This document shows positions 44,993 through 58,497 of a stretch of DNA of 64,000 bases, piece after piece (within the stretch, counting starts at the first letter, position 1; each line of letters begins with the position of its first letter). A program made the position numbers and the translations under genes. The notes below the pieces were generated by a model. The model was not told the origin of the DNA, searched no databases, and saw nothing but the letters and a program-made list of their open reading frames with translations. Origin of the DNA: Petunia secreta (taxonomy: Eukaryota > Streptophyta > Magnoliopsida > Solanales > Solanaceae); NCBI GenBank assembly GCA_029990175.1, contig JARKIP010000021.1, positions 17,241,501 through 17,305,500 on the forward strand. The letters run 5' to 3'.

Positions 44993-47486
44993 ATTATCAA
45001 CAAATTCCTAAAATATGGAAGTTTACATAAGATTTGCGCGAATATTAGAGATAAAGGAAACAAAAACTAGTCTAGAAGGGTCATAATTTAGAATAAAATG
45101 TCAACACATCATAGGAGGTGTCTAACACCTTCCTTTTAGATTTTGAACCCTTACCTAGATTTTCTAGTACGCAGATCAAGTTTCAGAGTCAACTTTAAAA
45201 TTGTCTAGAAATAAAGTAGGTGTCCTAATACACTTAGTTAAATAACTTAATAGATGGTGACTCCAATTTTTACCATGACATAAGGGGTCGATATTATTTT
45301 GGCTCACAATATGAATAAGTGCAGACGGTTGTCGTGATTACTAACTATTAACATCTGAAGTTATATTTATCATGTACTCTTGTGAATATGCCAAATGATG
45401 ACGATTTAGCCTTATTTATTTACAAAATAGACATAATGTTTTGCTTACTAAATGAATAAGTATGGTTGGATTGTCCTAATTTTCTTCTCAATGTGTTGGG
45501 AGCGTGAGAAAATTTTAAATTACAGATTCCTTAAATGTAAAGGTGCTCATTTTTTGAAGACCATCTTCAATGTGCTCAATTTCTCAAGACCGAGTGCAAA
45601 TATGCTTATTTTTTATAAATCTCCTAAAAGAATATCAAACTAGGCCTCCATGCACCCGTCAAATAGGCTCAATCCGCTCTCAAAAAATATTTTCTTGTGT
45701 GAATTGAACACTTTTTGGCATGATCTTGAAGTGCTGAATATTTTTTCCACGGTCCAAAAAATTTTAAGCATATTTATTAAGGGTCTAGACTTGAGCATTT
45801 TCACAATGTCTCATATCTTGCTTCACCTGCTTCTTCTCATATTCGATCGTTGGAGACCATATTCCCCTCATCGGCGCCATTTCCTTACAAGCAGTCGCCG
45901 CCATCCTTACAACCAGTCGCCGTCGATTCAACTGGCTACAAAACTGCAACAAGTCCCCCCCCCCTTAGAGCTAATTCTCATGTCGATGCCGGCGAATCGG
46001 TGATGACCTAATAGGAGAATCAGTTCAAATGCTTTGTAGTATATGATGGTTGGATGAACTAGTTCGATTGGAACGTGTTTGATTACAGTGTGTTACAACT
46101 ACTATTGTTTCCTTACGACAGAAATATTGGACGGACTCCGTCGTCATGAGTGTTCCGTTCATTATGTAGAGATTTTTATTTTATTTAAACAATTTTTTTT
46201 TTCGAATGTGAGCACGATTTGGACTCATTTATTTTCAAAATATACTTAATATTTGGCTCTTACTATGAATAAATGATGACAGATTGGTCTAGTTATGTTT
46301 TTCTTTGAATTTTTGTATATGATTGAAGTGATGGCGATTTGGTGTCAATTATTCGTAAAATAAAAAAAATTGGCTCACTTATGAATAAATGCGGCAAAAT
46401 TGTCTTCATTTTTTATATGTTTTTTTTGGTTAATTAATGATGAAGTGAGGACAATTTGGTCTCATTTATATGCAAAATATATATAGTATTTTTGCTCATT
46501 GTATGAACAAATACGATCTAATTGTCGTTATTTCTAATATAAGCACTTGAAGTTATTTTTTGTGGATGTGTGAAGTAAGACCGATTTAGCCTCATTTCTT
46601 TAAAAAACAAACACAATTTTTGATACAATATAGGCATAAATAAAGACAGATTGACATTGTTTCTACTTTGTAGGGAGTAGTGATATATTTTGAAATTATG
46701 GCTTCATAAAGGTTTTGCAAAGACATTTTTGTAATTACGACTTTATTAAAATGCGGTGGTATTTTAATAACGAAAAGTGCTCAATTTTTAAATACTACTT
46801 TTAAAGTGTTTAGAACTTCAAGACCACCTTCATTATTGCCTATTTGTTAAATTATGCACATAAAAAATTTCACTACATGTACCCCTTATCCTTGGTTATG
46901 GTTTTTTGTCCCCACTTAAAAATGGTCTCGGTAGGCAACACTTCACGTTATAAATTTACAAGTGTTCCTTCGAAGGAAACACTTCAAGTATAAATTGCAA
47001 GTGCTGAGCACTTCAAGTTATCTGGAGAGTGTGTTGACAGAGATAAAAGGTCAAGTATTGTCCCCATGGGGGCACTTGTCAAGTTAGTAAGACCATTCTT
47101 GTAAAACCACTTTAAGCAAAGCCAATAAGGCAAACCATTGGCTAACGTGTCATAGTTTTGTAAATTCCCTCAAAGGGGGTGATTTACAAAAACAGGACAA
47201 TGCTGGCGCCCCATCATAGATTTGGACTCTGTAAGGAAAGTCTTACAAATTCAGCCTACAAGAAAGTTCGTGACGACCGCCAGATCATTCTATTAATAAA
47301 AACCTAGCGATTTCCAGGATATTCTGTTTGGCGGCCCCAATAAACTTTCCCCAATAGTGGCTATTTTTGAAACACTTTTCTTATAAAGATTAAAATTATA
47401 ATAGTGGCAGTATATCTGTCTATTTCACACAAAACTTCACAAAGAACCGACACACACAAAGCCCAATTCCAATTGGGAGATTGAAG

Positions 47487-48036
47487 GTAAAAATTTCGCC
47501 AAGCGGTCACTTTTAATACCAGTATTTAGTTTGAGGCCACTATTTTCTTTGGTCTTACACTAGAGGCCACTTTTGGACCTTTACTAAATAAGCATTGACT
47601 TAAGTTCTGATCATTGACTGAAGTTCTGTCCATATAGCCCTGGACTGAAGTTTTATCTTTAAAGACTGAACTTTAATCCATATGGCCCTAGACTTAAGTT
47701 CCATCTTTAAGGACTGAACTTTAGTCAATATGGCCCTGGACTGAAGTTCTATCTTTAAGTACTGAACTTCAATCCATATGGCCCTGGATTGAAGTTCTAT
47801 CTTTAAGGACTAAAATTCAGTCAACATGGCCCTGAACTGAAGTTCTATCTTTAATGAGTGAACTTCAATCCATATGGCCTTGGACTAAAGTTCTATCTTT
47901 AAGGACTGAACTTCAATCCAGGGCCTGGACTGAAGTTCTATCTTTTAAGCGAAAGTGGCCACAAACTAAATATTTTGGTATTAGTGACCTGTGCCCAAAG
48001 ACCAGTGGCAAAATCGGCCTTTTGTGCACTTACCCC
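47487..48036. mobile_element. 550-bp 9-bp-TSD element, copy 2
   Basis: Same as 2495-3044 with AGATTGAAG at 47478-47486 and 48037-48045. Same length, a few base changes. Confidence 0.72.
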
Positions 48037-48205
48037 AGATTGAAGCTTTTAGAAACTGAGTTTCTTACGGGAAATTTTGATGCGTAGCCATTTTTGGACG
48101 CACTCAATGAGTTTTATTCACCGTTACCAAATTAATTAAAGAATAGCCAAAGATCCGGGCGCATACTTACATTCCATTAGCATTGGCAAACGCCCCAAAC
48201 CACTC

Positions 48206-48422
48206 TTAGTATTTTATACTAGGACTTTGAACATATCCCATTATTTAATACTACTTGGATTCATGTACCTGGAGCTTTATAAGTCCCAGTATTTTATACT
48301 GGGACTTTGAACTAACATGCTCAAAGTCCCAGTATTTTATACTGGGATTGAACATAAACACTAGTCTCAGTATTTAATATTGGGACTAGTGTTTAAGTGA
48401 TCCCAGTATTTTATACTGGGAT
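48206..48422. promoter_or_regulatory. Palindrome cluster, copy 2, one site more
   Basis: As at 3214-3387 but with a 43-bp insertion after the first full palindrome. The insertion carries one more CCCAGTATTTTATACTGGG, so two full palindromes stand in tandem (48285-48305 and about 48328-48348). The unit is palindrome + actttgaactaacatgctca. Confidence 0.65.
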
Positions 48423-49053
48423 TTTGAACCAAGATGTTCAAAATACTAGTACTTGTCCGGAGGTGGCTATTTCTTAATAAATTTATTTTTGATGGCTACG
48501 GATCAATTAGTGCACCCCTAACAGGCCCCTGCGCGAAAATTTTACATTTCTTACGTAAAAATTGACCCCGTAGTTAGTTCAGTGAAAATTTGATGACTAG
48601 CCAATTTTACACACGTTAAATGAGTTCCATCCACAGTTTTAAAATTCGTTGAGAAATAGCCAATAATGACTCACGTACATACAGGCTACTGCCACTAACA
48701 ACAGCCCATACATTGAATTTACTGAACTACCCTTAAAAACCTACAGCTCAACAATAAATACAAATCACGCGTGAAAAAAATAGAGCAAAGCACACATTCT
48801 CTCAACTTTCTAGATCATCATCGTCTCTCTCCGGAAGTTTCAAATTCAAACTGTAAAAGGTTATTTGAGCTGCGTTTTCTCAGTTTCTGCGATGTTTCTG
48901 TGCTGAATTTCAGTTATTTTGTGGAAATATATCCGTGTTTGTGACTGTAAATCAGTTATTTGAAATAAAAATTCGTGATTATGATCTCATTTGTATGCGA
49001 ATTTACTGTTATATATAATTAATATGAATCTGAATTAAATTCAAAAGTGTATG

Positions 49054-49775
49054 CAGCACTAGGTGCTGGGGGTTTGTGTTACATTGAAGCAAAGCCCCGT
49101 TATAATATCCTGTAGCTATGATTATATTTTAGCTTACCACTTCAAAATCACCTGTTATCCAGCATTAAATGCTGGAGATTAGTGTTACGTTGAAGCAAGG
49201 TCCCATACAATATCCTATGGCTATGTATTTTAGCATATAGAGCTGCACTTCAAAAAATCCTCCCTGTTTTCCAGCATTAAATGCTGGAGATTAGTGTTAC
49301 TTTGAACCAAGGTCCCATTACAATATCCTGTGGCTATGTATTTTAGCATATAGAGCTGCACTTCAAAAAATCCCCCCTGTTTTCCAGCATTAAATCCTGG
49401 GGATTACTGTTAAGTTGAAGCAAGGTCCTATTATAATATCCTGTTGTCCAGCACTAAATGTTGGGGCTTAGTCTTACGTTGAAGAAAAGCCCCATTACAA
49501 TATCCTATAGCTGTGATTACATTTTATGATATAGAGCTGCACTTCAAAAAACACCCTGTTGTCCAGCACTAAATGCTGGGGCTTAGTCTTACGTTGAAGA
49601 AAAGCCCCATTACAATATCCTGTAGCTGTGATTACATTTTATCATATAAAGTTGCACCTCAACAAATCCCTCCTATTGTCCAGCACTAAATGCTGGGGTT
49701 TAGTGTTAAGTTGAAGCAAAGCCCCATTACAATATCCTGTAGCTATGGTATATTTTAGCATATAGAGCTGCACTT
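49054..49775 (+). repeat. Seven-unit palindrome array, copy 2
   Basis: Same number and order of units as 4019-4740, with scattered single-base changes outside the palindromes. It ends about 260 bp before the transposase ATG at 49953. Confidence 0.78.
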
Positions 49776-49952
49776 CAAACCCCTCCCCCCCTCCTCCCCT
49801 GTATAATTATCCATTATACTATGGAAATGTATATTTAGCATATAGGTTAGCAATTCTTAAGCTTTCATTATTAAGCTACAATTACAGTATTTTACCATGT
49901 GGCTTTCTTTGTCACTTAGTTTAGTATTTTTACTGTGTTTATAACTACAGGT

Positions 49953-52601
49953 GATGGCTAAACAGTGTATTGTTCTTGCATTCAATGGGAAATGGACACC
50001 AGATTATAAGTACATAGATCATGAGACAAGGATTTTTCTGCATACTGAAACAGATACATTTGAAGATTTCAGAAAAAAAACCTTTGGAAAAAGATAGATT
50101 TAGATGAAGAACATTTTGAGACATTCATATGGTTTGATATGGAACTTGGAACAAGTAAAGGCGTCCCTATAAAAAATATCGATGATTTAATTAGCTGTTT
50201 ACACTTGATGAAGAACAATTCCGAGTATAGAAGTAGACGTTTCATAGTTGACATTACACAACGATCTCTACAGTCTGAGAGAGTTGATTACGCTGAAGAG
50301 AAAATGATAATGCAAATAGACAACGATGATGCTTTTGAAGTGATAGTTTTAACACCTCCGTCTGTCGAAGCTGTAGCAGTAGATCAACAGTTAATGCATG
50401 CTGAAAATAAAGAACAACAGCTTGTAAATCTTCAACTTCCTGAGACATCAAGTGCTGCAAAAAAGAGAAAGAGGTATTCAAGGAAGAAAATAAGAGAATC
50501 TCCTCATCCAATACTAAAAGAAAATGCAGATTTGGACGACGTCAAGGTTGGATCAATTTTTTTAAACAAACAGTGTGTCACTAAATGTTTCCAGACAAGT
50601 GCAATTGCACACAATTTTGAATTCAAGGTTGTGAGATCAAGCACAACGAGATATTCACTGGCGTGCATGAATGAAAAATGTGAGTGGAGTGTTCGATCTT
50701 GCAGAATTAAACAGTCCACACTGTTCAAAATACTGAAGTTTGAGAAGAATCACACTTGCTCAGTGGATGATAGAAAAAGAGACCAAAAACATACTACGTC
50801 AAAGATTGTTCGAGATCAGATAGTTGAGAATCTGAGAGACGATAATTATCCCGTTAAGCCTAATTTTGTTGTTGTAGAGATTAGAAGGAAAATGGGAGTT
50901 GTAATCTCTTATAATAAGGCATGACGTGCTATAAAAGAAGGAGAGTCTTTAATTAGAGGGATGCCTGAGGAGAACTTTCAGAAGTTACCAGCATATTTAT
51001 ATGTGCTAAGAGACATCAATACAGGCTCACACGTTGCTCTTCAAAGAGATGGTGAGAACAGGTAAAAAAATGTGTACTTATATATTTTTGTGTAGAATTC
51101 CATAAATGCTGATTAAAAAAAGCCTGTGAGACTGCACTGTTATTTGTTGGAGTCCCCGTCACAAAATGCTGTGACGTGGTAATTATGTATAAGTAAGGTT
51201 CCAGTACTAGAACCTGAGACTCAAAAATTTTAACATGCAATTCACTGATAACACTGCAATTCTATTATCCAGGTTCAAATATATATTTTTTGCTTGTGCG
51301 GCATCTATCAAAGGCTGGAAACATTGTAGACCTGTGATAGTTGTCGATGGAACATTCCTCAAGGGGAGATATTCAGGCACACTATTGGTTGCAGTGACGA
51401 AAGATGCAAATAACCAAATCTTCCCACTTGCCTTTGGAGTTGTGGACTCAAAAAATAATCTGGCATACAATTGGTTCTTTAGGCAGTTGCGCATTGCATT
51501 TGGTTGCCGTGAGAATTTACTGTTCCTTTCAGATCGTAATCCTGCAATTGCAAATGGGATTACAAATGTATATCCTGAATGTGCACATGAGATCTGTGTA
51601 TATCATCTGGAAAAGAACCTTAACAAAAGGAACGTGAGTCATGCAGTGATAAGTATATTCAATAGTGCATGTCGAGTCTACACGATTGCAGAGTTTAAAA
51701 CAGACATGAACCAAATGAAAGAAACGGATAGGGCAACCTATGATTACCTCATGGAAGAACCACCAGAGAGATGGACTAGAGCTTGCTATCGAAATCGAAG
51801 ATATGACATGATGACATCAAATATTGTGGAATCCATGAATAATGCTCTGTTACATGCTCGGGGAAAATCAATACTGTCAATGGTGGACAACATAATGAAC
51901 AAGCTACAGACCTGGTTTTATGAGAGACGGAAGAGTGCGCAGGATATTTTCTTTGCAACATCAAAATGGACAAATGATGAATTGAAGTCCCAGCTTTTTT
52001 GTTGGGACTACATGGTATGCAAAAGCGGGGGATCCAGTAAATTGCAGCATTATATCTGTTATGGTAGTTATTTATTTATTTTTCTTTTTACTAAATAAAA
52101 ACTAGTCAAGTAGTCTTATACATTACATTTTTACAGGTTGACCGGACTACGGATCAAAACTTTAAGGTAACAGATGAAGGGAGAGAATTCATTATTTGTT
52201 TGAAGAAGAAAGAATGTCAATGCCTCAAGTTCCAGATGGATGAAATGCCTTGTGAACATGCACTTGCTGCCATAGACAGAGTGCACCTAAACAAGTCGGA
52301 TTATTGCTCTATATGGTATAAAAGAGAAACATGGTTAAAACAGTATGAAGCGGAAATCAACACTGTTGGACATGAAGAATCATGGGTTGTACCTGATAGC
52401 ATTAAAGAAGAGATAACAAAACCCCCAGATTTTAAACTTAAGGCAGGTAGAAGGCAGGAGAAAAGATTTGTCTCGACTGCAGAATATGTGAGACAAAAGG
52501 GGAAACAATGTGGGATATGTAGAAAGCGTGGACACAACAGGACATCCTGCAGACACACTCCTGTACTTCAACCATATTCAAAGAAACATCACTCCCAATA
52601 A
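49953..52601 (+). pseudogene. MULE transposase, copy 2, broken differently
   Basis: Same gene as 4918-7661. This copy lacks the 1-bp loss of copy 1 (50139-50924 is open through RYSLACMNEKCEW), has CYRNRR where copy 1 has a stop, and keeps the Glu of NIVESMN. But the A-run near 50073-50080 is one base longer, shifting the start region, TGA at 50922-50924 is shared with copy 1, and 98 bp are deleted after 51986, removing the end of exon 2 and its splice donor. The SWIM finger and CCHC knuckle exon (52137-52601) is intact. Between them the two copies hold an intact form of most parts, but neither is complete. Confidence 0.85.
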
Positions 52602-53125
52602 AAATAATAGGTATGTTTCTCTATTTGCAATTTATTTTTTAATTCTATTTTAGTACAATTCAACACCCAAAGCTGCTATGTTAAATTTTTTTTTTTTTTT
52701 TTTTTTTTCAGTTAGGAATCCCGTCGTCACTAGATAGATAGAAGACCATTCTTCTCTATTTTCATCCAGTCGCAACAAATTTGAACTCAAAAAGGACTAT
52801 TCACTTATAGAGAACTTTTTTTTAAAATTTTACTTCCTCTGTATTCTTTAACAAGGATTATTATATATAAAAAATACACTTTTCATATGTTGTTGTGCAA
52901 AACAGTTGTCTTCATTTATCTATTTTCTAGTTTTTTTACTTATTGAACAACAAACATTTTGATCTTACTTAAATAATAAAAAACAGTACTTAGAAACACA
53001 GTTCATAATACAAAAAAAGATTGTTCATAATTCATGCACTGCTCAAAAACTTAAAAACACAGATCAAATAAAAACACAAACAAACATCCCCACATTAACT
53101 GAAAAAACATAAAAACTACTAAAAC

Positions 53126-53665
53126 TTATTCAATCACAATAGGCTTCTGGGCTGATCCTACATCTTCATCACTGCTGCCATCATCATCATCGTCGTCATC
53201 ATCATCATCAACATCATAAACATTGTTGTGGCCTACTAATGAAATTTCAAAAACCATAGTGGCAACACCGTTGTAAACCTCATGAACAACGTGATTAAAC
53301 TAAAGCATATCACCCAGTCTGTAGCCTTTACGCTGAAGCATCTCCTTCCATCCATTGCACAACCTTGAGTGTCCCTTCCCAGCCTTGAACTTCATTTCAT
53401 AATCAGTGTCATCAATTTCACAATTTATAAGTGGACTTCCATTGACCTTTGGCAGCTTCTCTTTCCAACTCTCTGGAAAGATCTGAAAAAATAAACTTTC
53501 AGAGTTAATACAAAAAAAAAAAAAAAAACATTGAAAAATTAGATGAACAAAAACATAAAAAATAATTTGGTAATTTTTTTAATATACAAAATCATCTCTT
53601 TGGAAGTATGATTTTGTTATTTCCATAGTGAAACTGCCTAGTTCCTCCCAACGATCGTCCTCCAT
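53126..53665 (-). pseudogene. B3-1 gene, copy 3 (complete length, same stop)
   Basis: Same two-exon gene as 8181-8716, with the same TAG after GDML. The intron is a few bases longer because of its A-run. One change (agtgcac to agtggac) alters Ala to Pro-type sequence near NGSALI. Promoter, TATA and palindromes (54027 onward) are conserved. Confidence 0.6.
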
Positions 53666-54679
53666 ATTATTGTTTGGATGAAAAAATAAATTAGTTGCAA
53701 TCTTGTTGTTGTTTGCTTCAACTGCAAAGCCTTATTTATAGGCTAGGAGTTACTAACTTTTGTTCAACTGTTATGGTCAAAGACAATATGTATAGTCAAA
53801 AATAGATTAAATATCACTATAAATGTAGTCAAAAAAGCTGTGTTTCTATGTTCTTCCCTATGTTTCTTCCAGTTCGAGGTCTTCTCGTATGCCAATGTTA
53901 TCCTGATAAAATGCTGGTACCCGAGATATTTGCTGACACACTCTTAAAAACTGGAACAGCTTCTATATTTACAATAACGTCTCAGGATAAAAAGCTTGAG
54001 CACCCATGTGCCTAAAACTACTGGCTCCAGCATAAAAATCTGGGGATTAGCATTACATTGAAGCAAAGTCCCATTACAATATCCTGTAGCTATTCAAAAT
54101 CACCCCCTGTTGTCCATCATTAAAATGTTGGGACTTAGTATTACGTTGAAGCAAAGTCCCATTACAATATCCTGTAGCTATACTACATTTATCAACACAA
54201 GAGTTGTTACTTGTCACCTTAAATACCTACTAATGGAAATGGTCCATTTGCTACCAGACAAAATACTAAGGGGGAAAAAAAAGAAAAGAGGAACTCAAAA
54301 TTCGTCTGGGCGATGCAAATTAAACGCGTATGGTATGGAAGAGAAGGGTTTTTGCCAGGAAGTTCTAATCAGAAATACTGAGGCATGTATTGCTGGGACT
54401 ATACTTAAACATTATTTAAGAGTCAACATTTTACATACAACACAAAAGGCAAAATTTACAGCCAATTTCATTAACAGTGACATAAAAATTACATAAAAGC
54501 ATACTTCTAAAAACACAAAAAAAAAAAGTATCCTCAAGTACAAGAAAAGATAAATTACACTTGTCTCACACAAATGTTAAGACTGTCTGTTTGCATTTTT
54601 AAATACATGATATCATTGTAAAAAAAATCCTAATATGTGAAAGAACAACAATAGATAATATATCAAATTAAAACATTGT

Positions 54680-55027
54680 TTATTCTCCATAATTCCTAAA
54701 TACGGGCTCCCCTGGCCCTCCATTGTGCAATTGCAGGGGATCTGCCATCACCTTAAACAATTCCATCAGTTTTTCATAATATTGTCGCTGCGTGTACCTT
54801 AAATTCCACAACTCATCTTCACATTTCTTTCTGAATTCGTTCAAGGATTCCACCTCCTTCTTCAGATATTCAAAACGCCAACAGAGGTCTCTTGGTATTG
54901 AAGGCAAGTTAGTAACATGCCTTTGAGTTGATGGTCCATGACCATTCTGCTAAACATGTCTTCCATTGGATGGTCCGCGGCCATTGGATGGTCCGTGGCC
55001 ATTTGATGGTCGGTGGCCATTCTCCAT
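54680..55027 (-). pseudogene. CC1 coiled-coil gene, copy 3 (same stop)
   Basis: As at 9734; the TAG after RHV is again present. No new break. Confidence 0.5.
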
Positions 55028-55679
55028 CGATACTTTTGATCAGATAGTATTTAAAATAATTTTATTTTTTTTCTTTCAATAACAAAAATGACAGATTGGA
55101 TTCATGTCTATCTGTTTTATGGGTGGGAATTTATATACATTGGCATTTGTTTGTAAGAGTCACTTCTAGAAATTCTGAAAAGGTATAATGTGTATTTTGT
55201 CATAAGTTCTGATAAGTCACACTGTCTACAATGGGTCACATTGTTTAACATGATTTTGAATTACTTTGTGTATTGTCCAGCATTAAATACTGGAATTTAT
55301 AAAGTTGGACTTCAAAATCACACCAGTTGTCCCAGTATAAAATTTTGGGACTTGGTGTTACATTAACCCAAAGCCCCATAACAATATCCTGGGGCTTGGT
55401 GTAAAAAATGCTGTGCTGGGACTGTACATAAACATTATTTAAGAGACAGCATTTTACACACGAACAAAGGCAAAGTTACAGCCATTTTCATTAATAGTAA
55501 TATAAAAATACATAAAAAGGATACTTCTAAAAATACAAAAGAAGTATCCTCAAGTACAAGAAAAGATAAATTACACTTGCTTCACATTGAAGCATAAAAA
55601 CAGAACACTGCGAAACACATAAAAAAATACAGTAAAACATTAATGATTACTAAGGAACGCGAGAGCTAGAACCAGAGGT

Positions 55680-55907
55680 TTAATCTGTAAAGTTCTGCAA
55701 TTCAATGTCCAAGAGTTTGTCAAAAAGTCGATCCACATCTCTATTGTTTTTCTCTCTGAAAGCTACAAAAAATTCAAACAACACATCCAAGTTATTCTTC
55801 ACGACTGATACCTCAGTTTTCAAAAACTCAAAATCACTTTTCAAATTTCTAACATCGTTATTCAACTGGCGCCATTGTTGTCTTCTTACTTCATCATTGC
55901 AAGCCAT
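55680..55907 (-). CDS. CC2 coiled-coil protein, copy 3, intact
   Basis: Identical 75-aa product to the Q2 copy at 26878. Trp12 is present. The TATA box and palindromes (56567 onward) are kept. With Q2 it is an intact auxiliary gene of the array. Function unknown. Confidence 0.5.
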   Translation of the reverse strand: MACNDEVRRQQWRQLNNDVRNLKSDFEFLKTEVSVVKNNLDVLFEFFVAFREKNNRDVDRLFDKLLDIELQNFTD

Positions 55908-57083
55908 CTTTTATTTTATGCTTTGTTATTTTTTCTTTTTTTAAGAATAATATTTTGTTTTGCACAAGTGAAAAAACAAGACCACTGTCTAATTTATAGA
56001 AAACAAAACAGAAAAAACATGTAAAGAATATTTGTTCTATTTTAGCTGACATTGTAACTCAAAAAAAGCTGTAAAGATTTCTTGCATCTTTCTCTGTAAA
56101 AAAGCTATCACTTTTTTTTTATAGGTCGTATCTATATAGGAAAAGATTGAACTGAGATTTTCAACTGTATTAAAGTAACAGTATTACACAGTTGACAACA
56201 CAAAAAGAAATCAAACAGATTCTGGAAAGATTCTATAATTTAGAACAGACTTCTGTTCCAAAAATATATTGAAATCCACAAAATATTCCATACTTTAACT
56301 TTGCAAATCCACAGCATTTGTGTATTGTTTTGACAATACATGAACAAAAGTAGATAGATTCTTTTGTCATTTTACATGACAAGTCAAGTCAATAAAAAAT
56401 CTTAGAAGATTCTGTATGTTAAATTACTATAAGAACTCTTTTACAATATTTAAAATGCACAATAGATTTTTTTTTTTTTTTTTTTTGAATATGAGCAACA
56501 TTTTCATAATTACATAAATTAATAATATTTATTCCTATATAAAAAACTGCTATCACATACATTAGTCCCAGTACTTATGCTGGGGCCATGGTGTTATGCA
56601 GCTGAAAAACAACAGCATTTTGATCTGGAGGGTCCTATACTCATATTTGTAAACCTAAATCCCAGTACTTGTGCTGGAGCGATGGTGTTATGCAGTTGAA
56701 AATAACAGCATTTTGTTCTCACTTATAGAGAACTTTTTTTTAAAAAAAAATTTACTTCCTCTGTACTCTTTGTTCTCACTTATAGAGAACTTTTTTTAAA
56801 AATTTTTTTTTACTTCCTCTGTATTCTTTAACAAGAATTAATATATATAAAAAATACACTTTTTATTTGTTGCTGTGCAAAATAGTTGTCTTAATTTATC
56901 TTTTTTCTAGTTTTTTTACTTATTGAACAACAAACATTTTGATATTATTTAAAAACACAGTACTTAAAAAAACAGTTCACAAAAGATCATCACATTAACT
57001 GAAAAAAGCTTCAAAACACACATGAAACAAAAAGAGAAACAAACATCCCACATTAACTTAAAAAACATATAAACTACTAAAAC

Positions 57084-57137
57084 TTATTCAATCACAATAG
57101 GCTTCTGGGCTGATCCTACATCTTCGTCACTGCTGCC

Positions 57138-57171
<34 letters not shown>

Positions 57172-57650
57172 TCACTGCTTTCATCATCATCACCCCCTCC
57201 CTCACCATCCTGATGGTTTATGACAGAAACTTAAAAAACAACAGATGCATTACCGTTGAATATCTCATGGAACAGGCAATCAAAACGAAGTATATTGCCT
57301 ATCCTGAAGCCTTTTTTATTAATCATATCCTTCCATCCATTACACAACCTTGCGTGCTTCCCAACTTTGAAGCTCATCTCATATACCTCATCATCATCTT
57401 CACACAATATGCATGCCATTCCATTTATATTTGGCAGCCTCTGCTTCCAACTTTTTGGAAAGATCTAAAAGGAATAATATTTCACAGTTGATAAAAAAAA
57501 TCACAAGACACTAAAAAAAATAAATGAAAAAAATAGAAAATACTTTGGTCATTTCTTTTAACATACAAAATCATCTCTATCAAAATAAGATGATGTGATT
57601 TTCTTGTCCAAACTTCCTAGTTCCTCCACACGATTCTCTTCATCTGCCAT
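57084..57650 (-). pseudogene. B3-2 gene, copy 3 (one stop)
   Basis: As at 12132; same TAA after VVF. The (ATC)n run has 7 units, the shortest of the three. The B3-like core before the stop is open. Confidence 0.58.
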
Positions 57651-58497
57651 ATCTTCTTTTCAAAAAAAAAAACTTTACAGTTTATAAGAGGAGATTAAGT
57701 CTCAAAAAACTTTGTAGTTTACTTTAACTGCAAAGGGTTATTTATAGTAAAAAAAGTGAGTAACTGTTAGTCGATATGTATTTTGTCAAAAATACATTAA
57801 ATGTAGTCAAAGAAATTATATTTTCTATAGACTTTACAATTTCTGTACGTTATCAATTTCAATAAATATTGTGTAACTTAAATTACTATCTCAAAATTTA
57901 ATAAATATTTATTCATATATAAAAAACTGCTCTTACATAAATTAGTCCCCCCAGTACTTGTGCTGGAGCCATACTGTTATGAAGGTGAAAATAACAGCAT
58001 TCTGATCCGTGGTCCTATACTCATAATTGTAAACTAATCCCCAGTACTTTTGCTGGAGCTATATTGTTATGCAGTTGAAAAATAACAACATTTTGATATG
58101 GGGGCTGCTATCAAATTAATCCCAGAATCACAAAATTAAATAAGTAATATTTATTCATACATTAATCCCAGTGCTTTTGCTGGAGCTATATTATTATGCA
58201 GTTGAAAAATAACAGCATTTTGATATGGGGGTTGCTATCAAATTAATCCCAGAATCACAAAATTTAATAATATTTATTCATACATTAATCCCCAGTACTT
58301 TTGCTGGAGCTATATTGTTATACAGTTGAAAAATTACAGCATTTTGGTATGGGGTCCTATACTAATGACTGTAAACTAATTGGAAATTATAGACTAATAA
58401 TTAAAAATGACAATATAGAAACTTCACATAAAACTTCATAACAACTATAAGTTGATATGTATTTATAGAATAAATTTCATAATGTAATAACAGACAC

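Larger units (their letters stand above)
44993..53463. repeat. Duplicated segment P, copy 2
   Basis: Direct copy of 1-8518. It joins Q3 without a break, as P1 joins Q1, so this P-Q order is the ancestral one. From 44993 to 47486 it holds only the degenerate ~120-bp repeat (46198-46680) and the reverse 'aacttgaagtg' element (about 46855-47164), and no gene. Confidence 0.93.
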
